This document shows positions 55,648 to 64,000 of a DNA stretch of 64,000 nt, piece after piece. The DNA lies in assembly GCF_036588685.1 (NCBI RefSeq), contig NC_086374.1, positions 18,716,886-18,780,885 on the forward strand. Direction: 5' to 3'. Below the pieces are notes generated by a model. It searched no databases, was not told where the DNA came from, and saw nothing but the letters and a program-made list of their open reading frames with translations. The DNA is from Mytilus trossulus. Taxonomy: Eukaryota > Mollusca > Bivalvia > Mytilida > Mytilidae. The position numbers and the translations under genes are program-made. Positions within the stretch are counted from its first letter, which is position 1. Each line of letters starts with the position of its first letter.

Positions 55648-56234
55648 CATAATGGCTGTATCAAATATCATTATGTATATAATTACTAATTATGTTTCAC
55701 AAATTAAAGTGAATGAAAAAAGTTATAATAAATAATGAAAATAATGAATTTTAACTTTTATTCGATCAATCTATATGTTTAAGGAATAAAAAGTTATTTT
55801 GTTCTTAATACAGTGTCGGTTTTTTAGTTTTAAAAACTATCAGCATTCACTTTCTGAAACAAAATAAAGGTTTGATTAACAAGCAAGACGGCAAACATCT
55901 TACTTGCATTTTTTGCTATTAATTTGCTATTTTTTTTATTTTTTTTGGAAAGATTATTTTTTCAAAAAAAAAATGAGGAACATTATTCGAACGTTTTAAG
56001 AATGTTAGTAAAGTAACGTTAAAAAGTAACTAATATTAAACGTTTCTACAACGTATAATTTGTAACATAACCAAACTGAAACTTCCACACAACGTTAAAA
56101 CAAACCGTTCCTAGAACGTTGAATTGTAACGTTTCATTTTAACGTTCTCACAACGTTCGTGTAACGTTAAGGTCCGAAATAACCTTACATGAACCAATCC
56201 ACAACGTTCTTTGAACGTTATGTGTTTAGTGGGT

Positions 56235-57190
56235 TATTCCAATAGCTAGGACACTAATTGCGCTTTTATAGTACACACCGCACGGCCTAATGGATGCACC
56301 ACTGGAGTACTTACAGTACTGCCCACCAAGAGAACTTTTAAAAGTACATAGCTGAGGCTGAATGACATTTGATTTTAAACAAAATATGAAAAATGCGTAA
56401 TTTGTCTCCAGTTCCCTATTAAAAGTTTTAATTAATTGTTAAGATCTGTTAACTTACTAACTAATTTAATTCAGTATAAAATCCAATACAAAACAATCAT
56501 CGCAGAAAAACTTGCATATTGTTTTGATTTTTTTACAATAAAGTCTACACCGTCTTCCCAGCTTTAAATATGTGACTATAGGCGATTCCAAGCTTATATG
56601 ACTATAGGCGACCTCGTGCACATATCAAAACGCACCAACTGTCTATTCGGATGTCCTCGGGTCTTCCCATCAGATATGTATACAGTCATCAAAGATCCGA
56701 ACAAAGAACCCGCCACTTTCTAAAAATCTTATCCTCTTATCTTCTCTATAACTTTTAACCTGTACCGAAATTGATGATCATCCTGTTATATGTGTATCGT
56801 ATTATACTAATCAGCCTGACAAATGGCAACAGATTCGTTATAAAGAGGTAAACGATAAGCAAATGAAATGAATGGAAAACATGTCATAGAAAACGATTGA
56901 TATCAACTCGTACCTTAGCTAACTCGGCCCCCATTTTAAGATATTTTGTTAATTTTTGTCGAGCCTTCGACTTTTGTCGAAAAAGCGACACAAGGCGATC
57001 CTGTCACGGAATAAAAGTTCCTTCATAATATAACTTCCAAATGGAAAAACTATTCTAGAATATTATTTCTACAGGAATAAATATTACAGTAGATGTTCTT
57101 AACGGAATAAATAGTATGTAATATTTGTTCCGACAGGTACAGGTATAATGACAATGTTTATAATAAAGTTTCCACTGGAACTTCTGTTAG
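56235..57190. other. non-coding spacer
   Basis: No gene. A short hairpin-like GTCGAGCCTTCGACTTTTGT lies near 56958, and GGAATAAA/TTCC blocks alternate in both orientations over 57008-57180. Confidence 0.45.
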
Positions 57191-57337
57191 GTGGAACCAC
57201 AGTCGCTTGAATTTTAGTGATATATGTATGAAAAAAAAAATGAAAAAAACTGTTATATGTATTATACATATAACAGTATTTTTTCTTATTTTTTTTTCAT
57301 ACATTTATCACTAAAATTCAAGCGACTGTGGTGGAAC
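57190..57337. mobile_element. MITE with near-perfect 60-bp inverted arms
   Basis: CACAGTCGCTTGAATTTTAG at the left (57198) is the complement of CTAAAATTCAAGCGACTGTG at the right (57311-57330). The arms meet at ATATGTATTATACATAT. The flanking direct repeat GTGGAAC (57191-57197 and 57331-57337; possibly 8 bp with a leading G) looks like a target-site duplication. Confidence 0.9.
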
Positions 57338-57423
57338 AAATATACGTTGACAATCCTACATGCAACTAATAAGTTATAATAAGTATCTCAAACTATCCTC
57401 AATCCAGAATTACTACCAGTCCA

Positions 57424-57482
57424 AATAATACACCTAATCGCTATTTATTCCATTCCGGATAAGTTCTAAAATTATACAACTT
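57424..57482. repeat. left member of an inverted pair flanking the LINE
   Basis: TAATACACCTAATCGCTATT, then TATTCC and ATACAACTT, complementary to AATAGCGATAAGGTGTATTA at 62440-62459 with its inner flank. Confidence 0.55.
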
Positions 57483-57963
57483 TTTCATCCAGTTGAAGCT
57501 ATCTGGGACCCTGTTTAAACAATTCACCATGCATGATACTTTTTAATGAGACCTGTTTAAACTACCGTAAATACTTCCAACAAAATATTTTTTTACTTTA
57601 ATTTTAGTTTCAAAAAAAGTGTATCATACGTCCTTCCCGATCACTGTGTATATATCACCAAATATATTCTTGTTAATTGATAACAGTGTCTATTGTTGAA
57701 ATCAAACAGCAATTTGAAATTAACATCTAGTTTTAAAATTAGAATAAAGTGCTTGTAATATTCAAAGAAAGATAACTCTCAATATTTTATATTTTTACTT
57801 CTCTTTTTTACAAATCAAATAATAGGAAGAAGTTTAAGTTGCAATATATAGTACATATGTTTTATTCTTGTTGTATGATTTACTGTATGATTTTCTTCAT
57901 GTAAATTGGTTCTAGGAGCATTTTTATCTGTCAGTACTCTTGTGAAAATTAATCATCCTTCTT

Positions 57964-59802
57964 ATGGAAAAGAAAAATTTATTAATTTCTAGCTGGAACA
58001 TTCAAGGACATACCAGCAAGGGGCATGATAAGTTCACAGACCCAGAATTTATTAAAAATATTAAAAATAGTGATATTATATGTCTTATGGAAACTCATAG
58101 TGAGTCTGAAGACAATTTAGAAATTCCAGATTTTAAAGCTATTCATTTAGTGAGACCAAAATCAAAAAAGTCTAGGAAAAGATTTGGGGGTATCTCAGTA
58201 TATGTGAAATCATGTTTAAAGAGAGGAATTAAATTCCTAAAACATCAAACAAATGATTACATTTGGTTACAGTTATGCAGGAGTTTTTTTGGCCTCAAAA
58301 AAGATATATTTATCTGCTATATGTACAATCCCCCTTCAGATTCCACTTATACTAAGTCTCTTGATCTAGATTACTTTGATATTCTTGAAAAAGAAATATC
58401 CCTTTTTTCAGAACAAGGACAAATTATCCTTTGGGGAGATTTAAATGCAAGAACTGGTATAGGCTTTGATTTTATAAAAGAAGATAATGGGGCCCATCTT
58501 CCCCTCTTTGATGGATATTGTCCTGATATTAAACTTAGTCAACGTCAAAGTATGGATAAAATAGTTACATCAAGGGGCAGACAATTAAACGATTTATGTA
58601 TCCAACTTGGGCTACGCATTTTAAATGGCCGTATTTTTGGAGATTCACTGGGTCAGTATACCTCATACCAGTATGGTGGTAATAGTGTAATAGACTACTT
58701 TATTGTTTCTGAGCAATTGTTAGAATATATATCTTTTTTTAAGGTACATAAATTTGATGGTCTAATGTCTGATCATTGTAAAATATCATTGATGATACAT
58801 GTCAATTGTTTTTTACATGTTGTTAATCCAAAGTTGACTGGTCTACCTAATAAATATAAATGGGACGATAACTCTGAAACCAAATTTAAACTGGCATTAG
58901 AATCCAATACAGTCAAAACATTAGTTAAAGAATTTGAAAACTCAATATCTAATAACTTTTCCATAGAGAAAAATAAAATTGAAAATATTGTTAACAATTT
59001 CAATAAAATTATCTATGATGCAGCTGATCAATGCCTCAAAAAGAAAGGGGGGAGCCCTAAGAACAAAAAAACTGCATGCGGAAATTCTAAACCAAGTAAC
59101 TTCTCTTTTAAGTGGTATGATATGTCATTGATAAACCTTAAAAAAAATCTCGACAATAGACTCAAGCTCTTTCTTAAATATGGTAGTGACCCAAATGTTA
59201 GATCTTTATATTTTAGTACACTTAAGCAATATAGGAAGCTTAGAAAACTAAAGTCTCGCAAATACCGCCAAGAGATTATAAATAGACTGGACACTTTGTA
59301 CAATACAAATCCAAAAGAATACTGGAAACTGCTTGATCAGCTCAAATCAAAAGATAAATTTAAAACTGATGAAGAAAGTAAAGTATCTGAAACTGATTGG
59401 TATGATTATTTCAGAAAATTGAACAAGGAGACATACTCAAATACAGAAATGGATATTCTTTTAGAAAATTTAGAGAAAAACAAAATTTTTAATGAATTAG
59501 ATTACATCATATCTGAAAATGAAATATATAAAGCTATAAAAGAGTTGAAGAATAATAAAGCCGCAAGCTTCGATGTAATAATAAATGAGATGCTTAAATG
59601 TGGCCAGTCAGTTTTGGTGAAACCACTTAATAAACTATTTAATACTATATTCTCATCAGGGGAGTATCCAACTCAATGGAGTCAAGGGTATATTTACCCT
59701 ATTCATAAAAATGGAGTTAAAGATGATCCATCTAATTATAGAGGCATTGTTATTAATAGCTGTGTTGGAAAATTATTCACAAAAGTCCTCAATTTACGAT
59801 AA
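57964..59802 (+). pseudogene. LINE endonuclease and N-terminal reverse transcriptase
   Basis: 612 codons. Residues 1-280 are an AP-endonuclease-like domain that nicks target DNA: SWNIQGH (start motif), LMETH, GDLNARTG and the terminal SDHCKISLMI (the SDH motif). A linker follows with basic, possibly nucleic-acid-binding stretches. From about residue 500 the reverse transcriptase begins, with NKAASFDVIINEML, IYPIHKNG and NYRGIVINS. The frame stops at TAA 59800 in a place where the family normally continues, and the same frame stays open beyond it, so this is a point nonsense change. Upstream bases show no Kozak-like strength. Confidence 0.85.
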
Positions 59803-60147
59803 GATAAATTTCTTTTAAAAAACAATATTATACCCCACGAACAAATAGGATTTACAAAGAAAAAACGTACTGTGGATCACATGTTTGTTCTAAGATCCCT
59901 TATTGAAAAAATACAAAAAAAGGGAGTAAACCTTTGTATGCATGCTTTATTGATTTTAAAAAAGCTTTTGATTCAGTTTGGCTTCAGGGGCTTTTCTATA
60001 AGCTGACACAAATTGGTGTAAGTGATAAATGTTATCATATATTGAAAAACATGTATACCAATACTAAATTATGTGTCAAATCAGGTCATAACTTGACTGA
60101 TTTTTTTCAATCTGATGTTGGGGTAAGACAGGGAGACAATTTAAGCC
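59803..60147 (+). pseudogene. LINE reverse transcriptase, middle part
   Basis: Continues with HEQIGFTKKKRTVDHMFVLR. After a frame change in an A-rich run near 59905-59930 it reads YACFIDFKKAFDSVW (catalytic domain motif A, with the first catalytic aspartate) and GVRQGDNLSP (motif B). It is cut at 60147 by an insertion. Confidence 0.85.
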
Positions 60148-60676
60148 CAAAGGAGTAGGTCCGGTAAGGACCGATTTTGGCCTCAAATTTCAGGTTCATC
60201 TTACGAAAGATTTGGACCATTTTTTAAACACTTAGTGGTCTATTTCATTTGAATCAATTCGTTTATGGGTGAAATTTTAACTGATTGAGTCATTAAAAAC
60301 GATCCGATTCAAGCTCAAGTATGAAAAATCTATCAAATATGCCGAAAAATGTCACTTTTCAGCTGGTTTTTGTCAAAAATGAAAGTGGTCGCATCCGTGT
60401 TCATCCTCAACCTTTATATATGTTATGTCATATGATGAAATACAACTTGCGGCCACATTCGTTTTACACGAAAACCCTCTAAAACTTAGCTAAAATGTTA
60501 GAATTGTGACGAATTCAGTAATTGAGCATGACTTTATGGTGCTAGTACCCGATCAATGTGCATTATTATGTCTAAAACAACCCATATTTTTGTAGCAGAA
60601 GCAATCTACTATACAATGAACAACTAAAAGTTTATATTTTAACAACTTTGTAAAACTGCTATATTTTGGGGCCAAA
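60146..60676. mobile_element. 0.5-kb inverted-repeat insertion in the LINE
   Basis: The left end GGTCCGGTAAGGACCGATTT then TGGCCTCAAA is mirrored at the right by TTTTGGGGCCAAAAAGGGGT then CTTACTGGA, as imperfect 29-bp terminal inverted repeats. The interior is non-coding. It lies between reverse transcriptase motif B and the YADD box, so it is a younger insertion into the LINE. A few codons of the LINE appear lost at the junction. Confidence 0.8.
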
Positions 60677-60917
60677 AAGGGGTCTTACTGGAATTAAGAA
60701 TGATTTTGATATCTCTAGTGATCCAGCATTCTTGAATAAGAGTCCCTTGAGTTGTGTATTATATGCTGATGATATGGTATTGCTATCTTCAAGTGCAAAG
60801 GGACTGCAGACCTCTCTTAATAAGCTGTCATCTTATTGCTTGCAGTGGAACCTGAAAATAAACTATGAAAAAACTAAATGTGTGGTATTTATTAAGTTCA
60901 AAATTTACCATCAATAA
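60677..60917 (+). pseudogene. LINE reverse transcriptase, YADD part
   Basis: NDFDISSDPAFLN followed by LYADDMVLLSS, the catalytic YADD (60762-60773), then LNKLSSYCLQWNLKINYEKT. It ends at TAA 60915; family members would continue, and the following frame is shifted. Confidence 0.85.
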
Positions 60918-61567
60918 TATCACTTTAGAAAATGTTAAACATATTTGGGAGTTGTATTTTCAGCATCTGGTGCTTTACAGAGGCAAAGTCTGAACTTTAC
61001 AAAAAGGGGTTAAAGGCCTTTTTTAAACTAAGAAAATCATTTAGTGACTCACTTTCAAAAATTTCAACATTCATTCATATATTTGACCATACAATTCAGC
61101 CAATTTTACTATATGGATCAGAAATATGGGGTGCTGGTAGTCCCTCGAAACTCAAGGATTCATCTTCTTTTTATAAACTATGTAATGATTTTATACTTGA
61201 AAAATTGAATGTAAAAAGTTGTAAATATATACTTGGTGTGAACAGAAAGAGCACAAATAATGCGATTATGGTAGAAGTGGGACATTTACCAATACAATTG
61301 TCTATTTTATTAAGCATCCTTAAATATTGGATAACTTTAGAAAAATCTGAAGACATTTTACTTAAAGAAGCTCTGGCACTATCTCAAAGCCTACATGAAA
61401 AAGGTCACACTTCATGGTATAGTTATATTGTTAAAGTTTTGGAGCTTCTGGATCTCACTCTCAACAGTCTACTACATAACAGTAAATATTGTATTAAAAA
61501 AATAGTCATGGGAAAACTTAAAGGATTATATATAAAAGAATGGAAAAATAACATTTTTAATTTTTAA
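60918..61567 (+). pseudogene. LINE thumb/connection region, shifted frames
   Basis: After at least two frame changes (60900-60990) the open frame carries FTEAKSELYKKGLKAFFKLR, IQPILLYGSEIWG and YILGVNRKSTNNAIMVEVGH, typical of the region after the LINE reverse transcriptase. It stops at TAA 61565. Confidence 0.8.
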
Positions 61568-61574
61568 TGATGTA

Positions 61575-62006
61575 AGAAGTATTAATAACCAAAAAAATAA
61601 ACTTCGCACATTTCGTTTATTCAAAACGAATTTTAATTTTGAACCTTATTTAAACCTGCTTAACTCTAAACAAAGGCAGGCATTAACAAAACTAAGAATT
61701 GGGGACCATCAACTTTCAATTGAAACAGGGAGACACAAAAACATCCCAGCTCATGAGCGTATTTGTAAACTCCGTGAGGAGGAGGTGGAAGATGAGATCC
61801 ACTTTCTCCTACAATGCAAAAAATTAGAAACATACAGAATGACATTTATTAAAGAACTTTGTATTTCTTATCCTAATTTAAAGAAATGTAATGATGAAAA
61901 TATGTTTATATGGCTAATGGGTTGTGAGAATCTAGAAGTTCTAAAACACTTATGTAATTTAATAATCAATCTCTGGACTGAGAGGGATAAACTGATAAAA
62001 ATGTAA
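61575..62006 (+). pseudogene. LINE C-terminal region with Cys/His cluster
   Basis: In a new frame: RQALTKLRIGDHQLSIETGR, HERICKLREEEVEDEIHFLL, QCKKLETYR. This pattern (C and H residues around VEDEIHFLL.C) is the usual C-terminal segment of APE-type LINEs. It ends at TAA 62004. Confidence 0.8.
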
Positions 62007-62394
62007 ATACTTGGTAATGCCAATTCGCTGACCCAGTGAATCAGTCATAGACCAAATTAAAATTTTATGGCACTAATGGTATCCATACACAGCTTAAAAT
62101 CATTTTTACATGTTCAATATATGCATATATAAATATCTGTGGTTTTAATTTTACTTTTGGGCTCATTTTCTTTATTCTATATTTTGTCATTTGCATATCA
62201 TTAAGAATTAATAATAATCATTGTAACAAATTGCTTGTAATTATACTGCTCTTTTAGGGCGTCTTTGATTGACAATAAAAATATTGTATAATTGTATTGT
62301 ATTGTACTATATCAAAGTTTCTTGATGATCACTTTCTAAAGTTTTTCCTCCCTCAGCTCACTGCTGATGACCTCCATTTTCGGCCCGCGTGACC

Positions 62395-62460
62395 TAAACA
62401 GGAAGTTGTATAAATGACTGTTTTTCCAGGAGTGGACTAAATAGCGATAAGGTGTATTAT
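62395..62460. repeat. right member of an inverted pair flanking the LINE
   Basis: AGGAAGTTGTATAAATGACT, then AGTGGACTAAATAGCGATAA and GGTGTATTA, complementary to 57424-57482. Confidence 0.55.
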
Positions 62461-62554
62461 GACATCTGCCCTGGCAAAACTAGCTATTCTAATTTTTTCT
62501 TGTAAGGCGTCCCAGAAAAAAATTAAATAGCCTTGCCAGACGTCATAATTATTT

Positions 62555-63580
62555 GAACTAGATTGCTACCAAACTTGGACGTTGCTTTTTTTATGATCAC
62601 AAGATTATATTCAGAAGTAAAAATTATATACAAAAATCCTGTTTTTCCTTATTTTACTAATAAATGGACTTTGTTTTTCTGCCTGAAAAAATACATTCAC
62701 TCTGTGGTTAAAGTTTTTAAAATTTTAATAACTTTCTTAAGCCTTCCTGGATTTCTACCAAACTTGGCTTGTTTATGATCATAAGATCATTTGTAGATTA
62801 AAGTATCCAGAAGTAAATTTTGTAAAAAAAAATCACTTTTTCCATATTTTATAAAATTAAGAATGGATATGGGGAATGTGTCAAAGAGACAACAACCCGA
62901 CCATATAAAAGACAACAGCAGAAGGTCACTAACAGGTCTTCACAATGTAGCGAGAAATTCCCGCAACCGGAGGCGTCCCTCAGCCGGCCCCTAAACAAAT
63001 ATATACTAGTTCAGTGAAATGAACGCCATACTAATTTCCAAATTGTACACAAGAAACTAAAATAAAAAAAATACAAGACTAACAAAGGCCAGAGGCTCTT
63101 TACTTTGGGACAGGCGCAAAAATGTGGCGGGTTAAACATGTTTATGAGATCTCGACCCTCCCCCTATACCTCTAGCCTTTACTCATGTTACTTGTAAATG
63201 AACTTAGTTTTTCTGCCAGGAAACAAAGACATTCACTCTGTGATTAAAGTTTTTAAAATTTAATAACTTTCTTAAACTATCCTGGATTTATACCAAACTT
63301 GGACAGAAACTTGTATATGATCTGATCAGAAGCTAGTATCTAGAATGAAATTTAGTAAAAATTTGTTCCTTTTTTTCCGTATGTTACTTATACATGAACT
63401 TAGTTTTTCTTTCAGAAAATGTACAGTCTGCAGTAAAAATTTTAAAAACAGTTATTAGATTTATAAACTATCCTGGATTTTTACCAAACATGGACAAAAG
63501 CTTCTTACAATCAAAAGATAGTATCAACATGCTCAAGAGGAATCTTTTTCTCAATTCTTTTCCTCATTTTTGTTGAGCCT
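62555..63580 (+). repeat. diverged tandem repeat, unit about 190-200 bp
   Basis: Three to four copies share TACCAAACTTGG, TTATGATC, AGAAGTA, CATGAACTTAGTTTTTCT or AAATGGACTTTGTTTTTCTG, AAAGTTTTTAAAATTTTAAT and CTATCCTGGATTT. A PLE 3' fragment (62858-63180) splits the array. Confidence 0.8.
62858..63180 (-). mobile_element. PLE 3' end fragment
   Basis: AATGGATATGGGGAATGTGT, AGCGAGAAATTCCCGCAACC, AACAAAGGCCAGAGGCTCTT and CCCCTATACCTCTAGCC. Same block order and orientation as 34866-35200. Confidence 0.85.
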
Positions 63581-63676
63581 GAGATTAACAGCAAAAGTAG
63601 GCAAGACACTGTGTTCCGCAGAACCCTTAAAATTCTTTATATAACAAGCAATCTTAGAAGTTATTTTTGTATCTCC

Positions 63677-63702
63677 CCCCCCCCCCCAAAAAAAAAAAGA
63701 AT
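63677..63702. repeat. poly-C then poly-A run
   Basis: About 14 C followed by about 12 A, prone to slippage. Confidence 0.85.
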
Positions 63703-63844
63703 ATGAGGATTTCTAATTACCAATTTAAAATATACTAATTTGTAATCTTTAGTGGATAATAGACCTATAAATTACAAACTGATTAGATAATTTTGTGTTA
63801 ATAAAGAACTGAAACGTCATGAACGTTGAAATATATAAGATTTC

Positions 63845-64000
63845 ATATAAATAAATGCTGCAACTATAGGTCCTCATATAGCCTTCAACAATTAACAAAG
63901 TCTATAACACATACATGTCTGCATGTAGTAAGCAATAAAAGGCTCAAATAGGACAAATGAAAAAAAATATGAATGAGAAAATCAACAGCCTGATTTTTGT
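63845..64000 (+). repeat. dispersed repeat family 1 (distal part)
   Basis: AACTATAGGTCCTCATATAG, CCTTCAACAATTAACAAAG, GCAATAAAAGGCTCAAATAG and AAATCAACAGCCTGATTTT. It runs off the end of the window. Confidence 0.65.

Larger units (their letters stand above)
53332..56232. mobile_element. 2.9-kb element with long inverted ends (ACGTTC-rich)
   Basis: The left edge CCCACAAAACACAAAAACGT matches the complement of the right edge ACGTTATGTGTTTAGTGGG. Both ends continue with many GAACGTT/AACGTTC copies for over 200 bp. Inside are two minisatellites (53477-53650, 54036-54640) and only short frames. No transposase domain is readable, so it is probably non-autonomous. Target duplications are unclear. 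Confidence 0.6.
57964..62310 (+). mobile_element. APE-type non-LTR retrotransposon (LINE), decayed
   Basis: Contains endonuclease and reverse transcriptase coding sequence from ATG 57964 to the last stop at 62006, then a 300-bp 3' UTR ending in an ATTGTATTGTATTGT-like tail (about 62284-62305). There is no ORF1 upstream, so it is either 5'-truncated or of an ORF2-only type. The short tandem tail suggests a CR1- or jockey-like lineage (inference). Confidence 0.85.

Noticed and set aside
58773..59303. Minus-strand frames inside the LINE
   Set aside because: They are antisense shadows of the LINE coding region.

Overview
The window looks like a piece of a bivalve mollusc nuclear genome, most likely a marine mussel (Mytilidae). 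It is AT-rich with long introns and gene-poor stretches. Several kinds of dispersed repeats recur in both orientations, including Penelope-like element (PLE) debris with hammerhead-ribozyme-like motifs, and one spliced gene is a recognisable molluscan neuropeptide precursor. Species assignment is inference; no search was possible.

Host genes. (1) A four-exon PKYMDT-type proneuropeptide on the + strand (coding exons 9142-9246, 11016-11078, 19070-19238, 22297-22301; 113 aa). It has a signal peptide, a KR site before the PKYMDT peptide and a C-terminal two-cysteine peptide after a second KR. (2) A three-exon, 103-aa single-pass membrane microprotein of unknown function (38737-38791, 40617-40645, 42503-42730). 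No other host gene is convincing.

1-9 kb: mostly non-coding, with a 21-bp minisatellite (2.7-3.1 kb) and a few dispersed repeats. 9-22.3 kb: the neuropeptide gene. Its first intron opens with about 1 kb of tandem copies of its own exon-1/donor junction, and its later introns hold nested MITEs and repeats. 22.3-34 kb: repeats, a 2.9-kb 55-bp satellite array (25.5-28.4 kb) and a fossil reverse transcriptase (29.2 kb). 34.5-38.1 kb: a nearly full-length PLE on the minus strand, with three nonsense codons and a hammerhead motif at its 5' edge. 38.7-43 kb: the membrane microprotein gene, with a foldback element in its second intron. 43-45.4 kb: a tRNA-derived SINE and tandem dispersed repeats.

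48.2-52.7 kb: a second-type hammerhead motif, followed by a cluster of small genes that may be the relic of a virus-like or Polinton-like DNA element. The cluster holds a family B DNA polymerase C-terminal half with an intron inside its DTDS motif and several breaks, a small PPPY-containing protein and a hydrophobic small ORF. A 5'-truncated PLE abuts the polymerase. 53.3-56.2 kb: a possible 2.9-kb DNA element with long inverted ends and internal minisatellites. 57.2-62.3 kb: a small MITE and a decayed APE-type LINE, itself interrupted by a 0.5-kb inverted-repeat insertion and ending in an ATTGT-like tail. 62.5-64 kb: a diverged tandem repeat interrupted by a PLE 3' fragment.

The strongest observations are three. 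Two related hammerhead-like families differ by compensating changes in their stems. A tandem array has been built from a neuropeptide gene's own splice donor. A degraded DNA-polymerase-bearing element sits next to a PLE.
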